DNA from: CALKXV01 sp965228905
Lineage (GTDB): Bacteria; Pseudomonadota; Alphaproteobacteria; Rhodobacterales; Rhodobacteraceae
Reading direction: 5' to 3'
NCBI GenBank assembly: GCA_965228905.1
Contig: CBDDII010000002.1
Location: 1,178,001 to 1,242,000 of the forward strand
Length of the DNA: 64,000 bases
The position numbers and the translations under genes were made by a program. Below the pieces are notes generated by a model. It did not search any database and was not told the origin of the DNA. It saw only the letters and a program-made list of their open reading frames with translations. Shown piece after piece: positions 25,544-33,657 of the stretch; position 1 is the stretch's first letter; the number at the start of each line of letters is the position of its first letter.

Positions 25544-26014
25544 CTAGCTTTCGGTGTCTTCTTCGAGCGCCTTGGCAAGCCGAAAGCCGATGCGGCGCGG
25601 CTTTTCGATTTCCGAAGGTTTCGGCATCGAGCGCAAGAGCACATTCAACTGGCTGACGTGTTGCACAAGCTGAATGCGGGCACCCGTCTGGTCGGTGCCG
25701 TAGAACGTCACGATGTCAGGGTCGAAATAACCCAAGCCTTCGATCCTCAGAACACCTGCGCCGGTATCGGTAAATCCCATTGCGACTTCTTGTTCGGAAT
25801 CAAGGGTTTTCTCGAAATTCTGAATGTAGAGGATCAGACGCTGATAAGCCCATTCCGCCGGAGATTTCTGATCGACCGGCTTTTTCGTCAGGTTCTCGGG
25901 CAAGGGATCCTGTTCGACGGAATGTGCATTTGGGTCGGAATGGACGGCAGCGCCGCAGGGTTTGCAGACGTCGTCTTCCAGCGCTTCGGCAGTGGTGTTG
26001 ATCTTGTCGTCCAT
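25544..26014 (-). CDS. DUF6173-like conserved protein
   Basis: This 156-residue soluble protein has a disordered acidic N-terminus (about 1-50) and a conserved core with SPAEWAYQRLILYIQNFEK and MGFTDTGAGVLRIEGLGYFDPDIVTFYG. I recognise the core as that of an alphaproteobacterial family I believe is DUF6173; no function is known to me. AGAGGAGCC provides a good ribosome site. It is probably expressed alone, as the next minus-strand gene ends 68 nt upstream. Confidence 0.7.
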   Translation of the reverse strand: MDDKINTTAEALEDDVCKPCGAAVHSDPNAHSVEQDPLPENLTKKPVDQKSPAEWAYQRLILYIQNFEKTLDSEQEVAMGFTDTGAGVLRIEGLGYFDPDIVTFYGTDQTGARIQLVQHVSQLNVLLRSMPKPSEIEKPRRIGFRLAKALEEDTES

Positions 26015-26082
26015 AAGGCTCCTCTGACGTTGAACCTAGGCCCGCGCGGTGCATATGCAAGCAGCTTCCGGGATGATCAGTC

Positions 26083-27132
26083 TCACGATTGCGTCACGCG
26101 CTGGTACACCCAGGCCCCGTCATCGCGAATATGGCGGGTTGCGCGGCCTGCGTGCCAGAGGTGCTGGCAATGGGCCACGGCCTCGACCATGGCAAGACCG
26201 AAGGCGTCGCCCGTGATCTCGCGCTTGAAGATCGGCAGGAAGCACTCGCAGGCGGATTTCGGGGTGTCGAGCGTGTCTTCCAGCCGGGCGAGGGCGGAAA
26301 CGTGGTTCTCGATCATCTGGTCGAGCCGAGTTGGCAGGCCAATGAAAGGCAGTTTGTGGCCGGGCAGCACAAAATGGTCTTCACGGGCGAGTTTTTCGAA
26401 CATCGCACAGCTTGCCAGCCAATCGGCGACCGGGTCGGCGAGCGGTTCGGTCGGATAGACGCCGAGGTTGGGCGAGATCGAGGGCAAAAGCTGGTCGCCG
26501 CCAATGACAAGATTATCCGTTTTGGACCAGAGTGTTGCGTGTTCCGGCGCGTGGCCGTGGCCCATTCTGACCGTCCAGGTACGGCCACCGATCTTTAGCT
26601 CTTCGCCTTCGACGATCCGGCGATAGCCCAGTGGCAGGGGCGCGATGGCGTCGGCAAAGTTGAAGGGGCGCTGGTTTCGGCGCTCTTCAAGAATGGCGGG
26701 CGGTACGCCGGCGCTTTCCCAGAATTGCAGCGCCTTGTCCGAGGGGCGGTCTTCTACATCCAGCGACAGCATCCGTGCCATCAGCCAGGCAGTGCGGGTG
26801 GTCCATAACTCGGCCCCGTGTTCAGTCTGAAGCCAGCCTGCAAGGCCGATGTGATCGGGGTGGTGGTGGGTGACCAGAACACGGTTGACCGGCTTGCCCG
26901 CAAGGGGGCCGGACAGTAGTGCCTCAAAGATGGCCTTGCATTTCCTTGACCCGATTGCGCTGTCGATCAGGGTCCAGCCGTCGCCGTCGTCCAGTGCGTA
27001 GACATTGACGTGATCCAGCGCCATGGGCAGCGGCAGGCGTATCCAGAGCACGCCTTCGGCAACCTCGATTGCTTCGCCGTGGGCGGGTGGCTCTTCGACA
27101 GGATAGCGGATCAGCCGCGCGGCATCGTCCAT
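26083..27132 (-). CDS. MBL fold metallo-hydrolase
   Basis: The 349-residue protein has the metal-binding THHHPDH motif (H89-x-H91-x-D93-H94), later histidines in GHGHAPEH and VLPGHKLPF, and a C-terminal helical domain, as in LACTB2/glyoxalase II-like hydrolases. Its ATG shares a base with the acyl-CoA dehydrogenase stop (TGATG), so the two are cotranslated. A thioester or hydroxyacyl intermediate from that enzyme's pathway is a reasonable substrate guess. A longer open frame upstream of 27132 lies inside the dehydrogenase gene and is not used. Confidence 0.82.
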   Translation of the reverse strand: MDDAARLIRYPVEEPPAHGEAIEVAEGVLWIRLPLPMALDHVNVYALDDGDGWTLIDSAIGSRKCKAIFEALLSGPLAGKPVNRVLVTHHHPDHIGLAGWLQTEHGAELWTTRTAWLMARMLSLDVEDRPSDKALQFWESAGVPPAILEERRNQRPFNFADAIAPLPLGYRRIVEGEELKIGGRTWTVRMGHGHAPEHATLWSKTDNLVIGGDQLLPSISPNLGVYPTEPLADPVADWLASCAMFEKLAREDHFVLPGHKLPFIGLPTRLDQMIENHVSALARLEDTLDTPKSACECFLPIFKREITGDAFGLAMVEAVAHCQHLWHAGRATRHIRDDGAWVYQRVTQS

Positions 27133-28835
27133 CAGCTTGCCAGTTCTTCCGGTGTCAGCGCGTAAAGCCCGTCGCCACCTTCGCGCACCTGAACGAGAAG
27201 CGAGGCATGTTCGGGCAACAGCCGCTTGATATAGAATTGCGCCAGGCCGACGCGGGACGTGTCCGGCGCGGCAAGGGCGGCTTTCAGGTGGTAGTGGCCG
27301 CCAAGAACGCGGGCGGTTGCACGCAAGTAAGGCACCGAGACGGCGAAACGATCCGCCACGTCCCGGGTGACCAGCCATTCGGTCGCTTCGCGCAGGGTTT
27401 CGGCGGCACTCCAGACCGCTTCGGCCAAGTCGGGCTGCGTTGCGCGGGCTTCTTCTGCGGTCTGTTCGACTTCATCCAAGAGGCGGAACAGCGCCTCGCC
27501 CCCGTCCATCATCTTGCGCGAGACAAGGTCCATCGACTGGATGCCATTGGTGCCTTCGTAGATCGGCGTGATGCGGGCGTCGCGCAGGTACTGGGCGATG
27601 CCGGTTTCTTCGATAAAGCCCATGCCGCCATGAACCTGCACCGCTTCGGAGGCGACGCTGACACCGGTGTCGGTTCCGAACGCCTTGGCAATCGGGGTCA
27701 GAAGGGCGGCGCGGGCGGTCCAGTCGTCCTGGCCCGTCGCACGGCCCATGTCGATGGCAACGGCGCAAGCCAGAGCGATCGAACGGGCGGCAAAGATGTC
27801 GGCCTTCATCGCCATCAGCATCCGGCGCACATCGGCGTGTTCGACAATTGTGCCGGTGCCGCCTGCCTTGCCTTGCTTCCTTTCCAGCGCATAGGCCAGC
27901 GCCTTTTGATAGGCGCCTTCGGCCACGCCGATCCCTTCGGCCCCGACGCCGAGACGGGCATTGTTCATCATGGTGAACATCGCCGCCATGCCGCCGTTTT
28001 CGGCACCGACCAGCCAACCGGTGGCGCCGTCGTATTCCATCACCGCCGTGGGTGAACCGTGGATACCCAGCTTGTGTTCCAGCGAGACAACGCGCAAGTC
28101 GTTGCGCTCGCCAAGCGATCCATCATCCTTTGGCAGGATCTTCGGGACAAGGAAAAGGCTGATCCCCTTGGTGCCGGGCTCGGCATCGGGCAGGCGGGCG
28201 AGGACAAGGTGACAGATGTTGTCCAGGAAATCCGCATCGCCCCAGGTGATAAAGATTTTTTGCCCCGTGATCGCATAGGTGCCGTTACCATTCGGTTTGG
28301 CCTGCGTACGCAACGCACCTACATCGCTGCCTGCCTGCGGTTCGGTCAGGTTCATTGTGCCCGACCATTCACCGGAAATCAGCTTGGGCAGATAGAGCGA
28401 TTTTAGCGCGTCGGACCCATGTGCCTCCAGCGCCTCGATCTGGCCCTGGGTCAAAAGCGGGTTCAACTGAAGGGAAAGACAGGCCCCTGACATCGCCTCG
28501 TTGATGGCTGTGCCAAGGGTGGTGGGCAGGCCCATGCCGCCGTATTCGGGGTTTGCGGTGACGCCGATCCATCCGCCTTCGGCAATGGCGCGGAACCCTT
28601 CGGCAAAACCGGGGGAGGTGCGCACGACGCCGTTTTCCAACCGGGCGGGGTGGGCATCGCCCGCGGGATTCAATGGGGCGAGGACTTCGTCGCAGAGCTT
28701 GCCCGCTTCGCCCAGGATTGCCTCGACCAGATCGGGCGTGGCTTCGGTAAAACGGTCCGTCGCGGCCACCTCTGAAAAGCCGACGACATTGTCGAGGATG
28801 AAGCCATAATCGCCCGTTGGTGATCTGAACGTCAT
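27132..28835 (-). CDS. Acyl-CoA dehydrogenase, DmdC-like
   Basis: This 567-residue FAD enzyme of the long acyl-CoA dehydrogenase group has GTMNLTEPQAGSDVGALRT, QKIFITWGD, HKLGIHGSPT, and PIYEGTNGIQ near the catalytic base, plus the extra C-terminal domain. From memory the N-terminal half closely resembles DmdC, which forms methylthioacryloyl-CoA from methylmercaptopropionyl-CoA in DMSP demethylation, but general acyl-CoA dehydrogenases of this length also exist. No dmdA, dmdB or dmdD gene is nearby. ATG 28835 has AGGGAAGGG at 6 nt; ATG 28841 sits too close to it. The MBL hydrolase gene is coupled downstream. Confidence 0.85.
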   Translation of the reverse strand: MTFRSPTGDYGFILDNVVGFSEVAATDRFTEATPDLVEAILGEAGKLCDEVLAPLNPAGDAHPARLENGVVRTSPGFAEGFRAIAEGGWIGVTANPEYGGMGLPTTLGTAINEAMSGACLSLQLNPLLTQGQIEALEAHGSDALKSLYLPKLISGEWSGTMNLTEPQAGSDVGALRTQAKPNGNGTYAITGQKIFITWGDADFLDNICHLVLARLPDAEPGTKGISLFLVPKILPKDDGSLGERNDLRVVSLEHKLGIHGSPTAVMEYDGATGWLVGAENGGMAAMFTMMNNARLGVGAEGIGVAEGAYQKALAYALERKQGKAGGTGTIVEHADVRRMLMAMKADIFAARSIALACAVAIDMGRATGQDDWTARAALLTPIAKAFGTDTGVSVASEAVQVHGGMGFIEETGIAQYLRDARITPIYEGTNGIQSMDLVSRKMMDGGEALFRLLDEVEQTAEEARATQPDLAEAVWSAAETLREATEWLVTRDVADRFAVSVPYLRATARVLGGHYHLKAALAAPDTSRVGLAQFYIKRLLPEHASLLVQVREGGDGLYALTPEELAS

Positions 28836-28958
28836 TCTCATCCCTTCCCTTTGCCCGATCCTGCCCCTATTGCGGGCAGGGGCGGGTATTCCCCCAGTCT
28901 TCGCCCGAACCTTGCAAGTGCGGGGTGTCTATCGCAACCGGAACGCAACGTCACAGCC

Positions 28959-29888
28959 ATGAGTGCGACAACCGACAGATTGAAAGCCACGCCCGAGGGG
29001 ATCGCCCGCGCGGCGGACTTGTTGGCCAACGGCAGGCTGGTCGCCTTCCCGACCGAAACGGTCTACGGCTTGGGTGGCGATGCGCGGCGCGGCGAAACGG
29101 TGGCGGCGATTTACGAGGCAAAGGGGCGGCCTTCCTTCAATCCCCTGATCGTGCATGTTTCTTCCCTGGAAGCCGCGCGAGAGATCGGGGATTTCCCCGA
29201 AGATGCCATGCCATTCCTTGAACAGGGCTGGCCTGCCGGACTGACGCTGGTTGTGCCGCTTCGCGAGGCTGCGAAGGTTTCAGAACTGGTGACGGCAGGA
29301 TTGGATACGGTGGCCATCCGCGTTCCCGTGGCCCCCGTGGCGCGGGCGTTGTTGGAGGCTTTCGGCGGGCCGGTCGCGGCACCTTCGGCCAATCCATCGG
29401 GGCGGATTTCCCCAACTTCGGCAGACCACGTGCTGTCCGGTCTGGATGGTCGGATCGCGGCGGTTCTGGATGGTGGGGCGACGGCGGCGGGGCTGGAATC
29501 GACGATTATCGGTTTCGGTGCGGGGGGTGCGGTCGTGCTGCGGGAAGGGGTGTTCGTGGTTCCCGACGCCATGGTGCGCGCAACGACTGGCAAGGGCGTG
29601 ACAGCACCGGGGCAGTTGGCCTCGCATTATGCGCCGGAAGGGTCCGTTCGCCTTGGTGCGAAAGAGGCCCGTCCCGGCGAGTGGCACATCGGGTTCGGTG
29701 CGGTGCAGGGGGATGTTTCCCTTTCACCGGCGGGCGATTTGCGCGAGGCGGCGGCGCGGTTGTTCGCAGTACTGCACGACGCCGATGCAAGGAGGGCGGC
29801 GCGGATTGCCGTGGCCCCGATTCCCAACGAGGGGCTTGGACGCGCGATCAATGACCGCTTGAGGCGGGCGGCTGCCCCGAGAGGCTAG
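28959..29888 (+). CDS. L-threonylcarbamoyladenylate synthase Sua5
   Basis: The enzyme makes threonylcarbamoyl-AMP from threonine, bicarbonate and ATP for the t6A modification of tRNA. The 309-residue length fits the two-domain Sua5 type rather than the short TsaC. The YrdC domain (about 10-195) has GRLVAFPTETVYGLGGDA, KGRPSFNPLIVHV and APSANPSGRISPTSADHV. The C-terminal Sua5 domain starts near ATTGKGVTAPGQLASHYAPEG. ATG 28959 is the first start giving a family-like N-terminus. Its stop uses a CTAG that is also the stop of the convergent small gene. Confidence 0.93.
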   Translation: MSATTDRLKATPEGIARAADLLANGRLVAFPTETVYGLGGDARRGETVAAIYEAKGRPSFNPLIVHVSSLEAAREIGDFPEDAMPFLEQGWPAGLTLVVPLREAAKVSELVTAGLDTVAIRVPVAPVARALLEAFGGPVAAPSANPSGRISPTSADHVLSGLDGRIAAVLDGGATAAGLESTIIGFGAGGAVVLREGVFVVPDAMVRATTGKGVTAPGQLASHYAPEGSVRLGAKEARPGEWHIGFGAVQGDVSLSPAGDLREAAARLFAVLHDADARRAARIAVAPIPNEGLGRAINDRLRRAAAPRG

Positions 29889-30118
29889 GTGTCCTTGCGC
29901 CGGTAGACGCCCTCGGGCAGGTTCAGCGCCGCGGTCAGATCGGCCACCTGGGCCAGCGACAGGGTGATCTTGTGAAGCCGGTCGGTATGGGGATGCGTCT
30001 GCTCGATAGTGACGCAATCCTCGAAGGCGGTGACGATGACATCCTCCTGCCGGTGGCTGGCGGGTTCGTCGACAAGGGTGACGACGGTGGCGTCGAAATC
30101 GTGCTCGATTGTGAACAT
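29885..30118 (-). CDS. Small conserved protein of unknown function
   Basis: The 77-residue acidic protein (MFTIEHDFDATVVTLVDE...) has no membrane segment or motif I recognise. It appears to alternate short strands (TIEHDFDATVVTLVD, DVIVTAFEDCVTIEQ) with a helix (LSLAQVADLTAALN). Its TAG stop overlaps the Sua5 TAG in the palindrome CTAG, so the two convergent genes share 4 bp. ATG 30118 is preferred over an upstream in-frame ATG whose extension (MRPSPQGRSLGP) is not coding-like. Confidence 0.6.
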   Translation of the reverse strand: MFTIEHDFDATVVTLVDEPASHRQEDVIVTAFEDCVTIEQTHPHTDRLHKITLSLAQVADLTAALNLPEGVYRRKDT

Positions 30119-30184
30119 GGGGCCGAGACTGCGACCTTGCGGCGACGGGCGCAAGCGAAAACCCGAGCATGGGTGCGGGCTGGC

Positions 30185-30215
30185 TTGCAGACGGGCGATG
30201 GCGCACTAAGATAAT
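30185..30215 (+). promoter_or_regulatory. Candidate sigma-70 promoter for the M48 lipoprotein gene
   Basis: TTGCAG (30185-30190) and TAAGAT/GATAAT (30207-30215) are spaced 16-19 bp and end about 30 nt before the M48 start. The AT-rich ATAATATC stretch stands out in this GC-rich DNA. Confidence 0.35.
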
Positions 30216-30243
30216 ATCAACACGATGCTCCAAGAGGCCGATT

Positions 30244-30960
30244 ATGCTTAGAAAAATGGTTGCACTGACCCTGTCGCTGGCCGCGCTGGCGGCTTGTGAC
30301 GTGGAAACGACCAGCTCGACTGCGCCTTCGTCGAACACCGCGCCCGAGCCTGTCAGCAGGGTTCAGCGCACCGGCAGCCCGCAGACGGCAGCCGACTTTC
30401 GTGCCGTGGTCCGACAGGTCGAGCCGGTGGCGGAAAGTGCCTGTCGCCAGATGCGTCGAAACGCGAATTGCGATTTTTTCATCACGCTGGACACGCGCGC
30501 CGGTCTGCCGCCGAATGCCTATCAGACCTATGATCGAAACGGGCGGCCGCTCTTGGCCTTCACGCCTGCCTTGTTGCAGCAGATGAAGAATCGCGACGAA
30601 CTGGCATTCGCCTTGTCGCACGAGGCGGCGCACCACATCAGATCGCACATCAGTCAGACCCAGCGCACCGCGCAGACCGGGGCCCTGATCGGGATGGTGG
30701 TCGGCTCGCTTGCCGGGCTGGACAGCACGGGTGTCGAAGCGGCGACCAACATCGGTGGCACCGTTGGGGCACGTCGCTATTCCAAGAGCTTTGAATTGGA
30801 GGCGGATTCGCTGGGCGCACAGATTGCGCAGCGTGCGGGGTTCGATCCATTGCGCGGGGTGCTTTATTTCCAGGATGCGACAGACCCGGGCGACCGGTTC
30901 CTTGGCACGCATCCGCCCAACGCCGACCGTATCCGGATCGTGCGCCAGAGCGTGCAGTAA
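30244..30960 (+). CDS. M48 family metalloprotease lipoprotein
   Basis: This zinc protease of 238 residues is probably tethered to a membrane facing the periplasm. It has a lipoprotein signal peptide with lipobox LAAC (Cys18), the zinc motif HEAAHH (H126-E-x-x-H130) and a third ligand in FELEADSLG (about E186). M48 lipoproteins of this type act in outer-membrane or envelope protein quality control. The ATG has AGAGG upstream. The gene stands alone with its own terminator. Confidence 0.85.
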   Translation: MLRKMVALTLSLAALAACDVETTSSTAPSSNTAPEPVSRVQRTGSPQTAADFRAVVRQVEPVAESACRQMRRNANCDFFITLDTRAGLPPNAYQTYDRNGRPLLAFTPALLQQMKNRDELAFALSHEAAHHIRSHISQTQRTAQTGALIGMVVGSLAGLDSTGVEAATNIGGTVGARRYSKSFELEADSLGAQIAQRAGFDPLRGVLYFQDATDPGDRFLGTHPPNADRIRIVRQSVQ

Positions 30961-31011
30961 AATAATTCCAACGCGCGGCGGTCAAGACGTTCGAAAACGC
31001 CGGAAAAAGTT

Positions 31012-31036
31012 GGCCCGGCAAATGCCGGGCCTTTTT
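31012..31036 (+). terminator. Intrinsic terminator after the M48 gene
   Basis: GGCCCGGCA and TGCCGGGCC pair perfectly over 9 bp around AA (in practice a 7-bp stem with a larger loop), followed by TTTTT. The stretch 31037-31203 beyond it holds nothing I can identify. Confidence 0.85.
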
Positions 31037-31203
31037 GACTATGCTCGAAGGATGCCTGCTACCTGATCCTGAACGTTCTGGAAGGCGGTAAAACAGTTCT
31101 GAGGCCATTTACCGAAGGCACTTGGTCAAACCCATGACCGAAAAGTGTCGGAATGAAGGCCATTTACCCCGGATCGGAGACAATCCTTTTCAGACCTGCG
31201 GGT

Positions 31204-31857
31204 TTATCGCGTGTTTTCCGTCAGACGGCGTTCCACATAATCGGTGACGTTGCCAATCATGTCTTCCATGTGCGGGTCTTCGAAGAAGTGTCCGGCCCCC
31301 TCGATCTCGGTGTGGGTGATGGTGATGCCCTTCTGCTCGTGCAGCTTTTCGACCAGTGTATGGGTGTCGCGCGGCGGGGCGACGCGGTCGGCAGTGCCGT
31401 TGATGATGAGACCCGACGACGGGCAGGGCGCGAGGAAGGAAAAATCGTACATGTTTGCAGGTGGCGAAACCGAGATGAAGCCGGTGATCTCGGGCCGGCG
31501 CATCAGAAGCTGCATCCCGATCCAGGCGCCGAAGGAAAAACCCGCGACCCAGCAGTGTTTCGCATTCTGGTTCATGGATTGCAGGTAATCCAGCGCCGAG
31601 GCGGCATCGGACAATTCGCCCACGCCCTGGTCGTATTCGCCCTGGCTGCGGCCCACGCCCCGGAAATTGAAGCGCAAGACGTTGAAGCCCATGTTGTGGA
31701 AGGCGTAGTGCAGGTTATAGACAACACGGTTGTTCATCGTGCCCCCGAACTGGGGGTGCGGATGAAGGATGATCGCGATCGGTGCGTCCTTGGTCTTCTG
31801 CGGATGGTAGCGGCCTTCCAGCCGTCCCTCGGGGCCGGGAAAAATCACCTCGGGCAT
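31204..31857 (-). CDS. Alpha/beta hydrolase (dienelactone hydrolase-like, COG2945 type)
   Basis: The 217-residue cytoplasmic hydrolase has the oxyanion stretch ILHPHPQFGGTMNN, the nucleophile elbow GFSFGAW (Ser), an Asp in NGTADRV and the His in EGAGHFFED. This is the compact layout of COG2945 hydrolases. Its substrate is unknown. ATG 31857 was chosen because the family starts at MPEVIFPGPEGRLEG; an open frame extends further upstream through the iscR promoter region but is not credible. It is divergent from iscR, and the shared gap carries the candidate IscR operator. Confidence 0.82.
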   Translation of the reverse strand: MPEVIFPGPEGRLEGRYHPQKTKDAPIAIILHPHPQFGGTMNNRVVYNLHYAFHNMGFNVLRFNFRGVGRSQGEYDQGVGELSDAASALDYLQSMNQNAKHCWVAGFSFGAWIGMQLLMRRPEITGFISVSPPANMYDFSFLAPCPSSGLIINGTADRVAPPRDTHTLVEKLHEQKGITITHTEIEGAGHFFEDPHMEDMIGNVTDYVERRLTENTR

Positions 31858-31903
31858 GTTGTCTTGCCTACCTTTTTTGTCTGTTTGTCCGAGTTGCCAA
31901 ATA

Positions 31904-31941
31904 TTGACGATTTCACTCGGACACTTTAGAAGCGTTCTAAA
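31904..31941 (+). promoter_or_regulatory. iscR-suf promoter with overlapping palindromic operator (Iron-Rhodo-box type)
   Basis: A -35-like TTGACG (31904-31909) and a -10-like TAGAAG (31927-31932) are 17 bp apart. The perfect inverted repeat TTTAGAA-GCG-TTCTAAA (31925-31941) covers the -10 and the presumed transcription start. From memory this is close to the Iron-Rhodo-box assigned to IscR in Rhodobacterales, so holo-IscR would repress the operon here. The leader to the iscR start at 32024 is about 80 nt. Confidence 0.6.
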
Positions 31942-32023
31942 CTCCGTGCCACCCTCCCGATGGACGTTCGGGAAGTAAGGTGGTCGCGACAAAAGGTCAA
32001 TGATTTAGGGCGAGGCGGCGAAG

Positions 32024-32485
32024 ATGAAACTCAGCACCAAGGGGCGTTACGCGATGGTCGCGCTGGCAGACCTTGCCATGTCGAAGGAGGACGCGCTGTT
32101 GTCGCTGGGCGAAATTTCCAAGCGGCAGGACATTTCGCTGCCCTATCTTGAGCAATTGTTCGTGAAATTGCGCCGTGCGGGGCTGGTGGAAAGTGTGCGC
32201 GGACCGGGTGGCGGGTACCGGCTTGCGCGCCCGCCCGCCGAGATCCGGGTGAGCGAGGTTCTGGGCGCGGTCGATGAAACCGTCAGTGCGATGCACACCG
32301 GGGCGGGGGCCAGTGGCGCGGTCTCGGGTAGCCGGGCGCAAAGCATGACCAACCGGCTGTGGGAGGGGCTTTCGGCTCATGTCTATGTCTTCCTGCACCA
32401 GACGCGCCTGTCGGACGTGATCGCGAACGAGTTGGCGCCCTGTCCGGCGGTGCCTGCGCTGTTTGAAGTGGTGGACGAAGGATGA
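32024..32485 (+). CDS. iscR: Rrf2 family regulator IscR (single-cysteine Rhodobacterales type)
   Basis: The 153-residue protein has the Rrf2 winged helix: MKLSTKGRYAMVALADLA, then ISLPYLEQLFVKLRRAGLVESVRGPGGGYRLAR with the wing. It should control the suf operon in response to Fe-S status. The region that carries three cluster-binding cysteines in E. coli IscR reads DETVSAMHTGAGASGAVSG here and has none; the only cysteine is C140 near the C-terminus. IscR of Rhodobacter sphaeroides is, as I recall, reported to bind a cluster in an unusual way with few cysteines, so function is plausible. It is the first gene of the operon and lies just after the palindrome at 31925. Confidence 0.92.
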   Translation: MKLSTKGRYAMVALADLAMSKEDALLSLGEISKRQDISLPYLEQLFVKLRRAGLVESVRGPGGGYRLARPPAEIRVSEVLGAVDETVSAMHTGAGASGAVSGSRAQSMTNRLWEGLSAHVYVFLHQTRLSDVIANELAPCPAVPALFEVVDEG

Positions 32486-32490
32486 GGGGG

Positions 32491-32583
32491 GCGAAGTCCG
32501 ACGCGGACTTCGTATCGGAAACCGGCGCGGTTTCCGGGTGGAATTCGCGTCGAATTCCTCGCAAACTCCGTGTCGGAGTTTGC
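32491..32583. repeat. Array A: four tandem perfect palindromes with 3-nt loops
   Basis: Four hairpins stand head to tail between iscR and the NifS-like gene: 32492-32512 (arms CGAAGTCCG), 32516-32536 (CGGAAACCG), 32540-32558 (GGAATTCG) and 32561-32583 (GCAAACTCCG). Each is a perfect inverted repeat of 8-10 bp with a 3-nt loop (ACG, GCG, CGT, TGT), and in all four the stem closes with CG. Arm sequences differ while the architecture is constant. The last one ends 2 nt before the next start codon, so it must affect translation initiation or RNA processing of the next gene. Confidence 0.85.
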
Positions 32584-32585
32584 CG

Positions 32586-33641
32586 ATGAGCCGGGCCTAT
32601 CTCGACTGGAACGCCTCGGCCCCTCTGCGTCCCGAAGCCCGCACGGCGATGGTCGAGGCGTTGGAGCTTGTCGGCAACCCGTCGTCGGTTCACGCCGAGG
32701 GGCGGAAGTTGCGCGGATTGGTCGAGCGGGCGCGGGGGCAGGTGGCGGAACTGGTCGGCTGCAAGCCCTCCGAGGTTGTCTTTACCAGCGGCGCGACCGA
32801 GGCCGCTTCGGTCCTGCGCCATATCAAAGCGGGCGTCGTGGTCGAGAAGACCGCCCATGATTGCCTTTGGGCGCATCACGAAGGGCCGGGTGAGGCGGCC
32901 ACGGTGCTGGCCATGGGAATCGCGAATTCGGAAACCGGGGTCTTGTCGCCGCCGCCGTCAAAGGGCGAATACGGCTGGCATTTCGGCGAACTGACCTGCG
33001 ATTACCTGTTGCTGGACGTGGTTCAGGCCCTTGGGCGCGTGCCGTTCAGCTTTCACTGGTCGGGGGCGGATCTGGCGATCCTGTCGGCCCACAAGATCGG
33101 CGGGCCAAAGGGTGTGGGGGCCTTGATCGTGCGCGAAGGCTTTGATTTCGAACCGCTTCTTCTGGGGGGCGGGCAAGAGTTGGGGCGCCGGTCGGGGACG
33201 GAAAACGCCGCCGGGATCGCCGGGTTCGGAGCGGCGGCGGGGGCCGCTTTGGCGGAATTGAACGCCGGTGCCTGGGATCGGGTTGCGAAACTTAGAAATA
33301 TTCTAGAAAACACTCTGGCAGACGCGGAAAAAGAGCTTATTTTCATTGGAAGCGAGTTTGAGCGTCTGCCGAATACCACGTGTTTTGCCATGCCGGGCTG
33401 GAAGGGTGAAACGCAGGTGATGCAGATGGATCTGGCCGGTTATGCGGTGTCGAGCGGCTCGGCTTGTTCGTCGGGCAAGGTGAAGGTGCCGCGGGTTCTG
33501 ACGGCCATGGGGCTGGACGAAAAGGCCGCGGAATGCGCGCTTCGGGTCTCGCTTGGGCCGACAACGACGGAAGACGAGGTGGCGGGCTTCGCCGAAGCCT
33601 GGACCGCCGAGATGAAGAAAAGACGCCGCCGCGCGGCGTGA
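32586..33641 (+). CDS. Cysteine desulfurase, NifS/IscS-like
   Basis: This PLP enzyme of 351 residues is shorter than IscS (about 400). It has YLDWNASAP, FTSGATEA, the Schiff-base lysine in SAHKIGGPKG (K170), and the catalytic cysteine in SSGSACSSGKVKVP (C294). It should release sulfur from cysteine for the Suf scaffold. It is one of two desulfurases in this operon; the other is SufS at 39272. ATG 32586 begins MSRAYLDWNA. The frame is open upstream into iscR, but that part only translates the palindrome array. Confidence 0.9.
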   Translation: MSRAYLDWNASAPLRPEARTAMVEALELVGNPSSVHAEGRKLRGLVERARGQVAELVGCKPSEVVFTSGATEAASVLRHIKAGVVVEKTAHDCLWAHHEGPGEAATVLAMGIANSETGVLSPPPSKGEYGWHFGELTCDYLLLDVVQALGRVPFSFHWSGADLAILSAHKIGGPKGVGALIVREGFDFEPLLLGGGQELGRRSGTENAAGIAGFGAAAGAALAELNAGAWDRVAKLRNILENTLADAEKELIFIGSEFERLPNTTCFAMPGWKGETQVMQMDLAGYAVSSGSACSSGKVKVPRVLTAMGLDEKAAECALRVSLGPTTTEDEVAGFAEAWTAEMKKRRRRAA

Positions 33642-33657
33642 GACTGGGGGCAAGGAG

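Noticed and set aside
30961..31203. A tRNA or small RNA gene in the gap after the M48 gene
   Set aside because: Apart from the terminator I could fold no cloverleaf; a repeated GGCCATTTACC is too short to mean anything by itself.
32491..32583. Possible CRISPR array or attachment site
   Set aside because: The units are palindromes of different sequence without constant repeats or 30-40 nt spacers, and no cas, integrase or tRNA gene is near.
32463..32585. Upstream extension of the NifS-like frame, or a small gene, across palindrome array A
   Set aside because: The translation only reflects the inverted repeats, and desulfurases start where ATG 32586 does.
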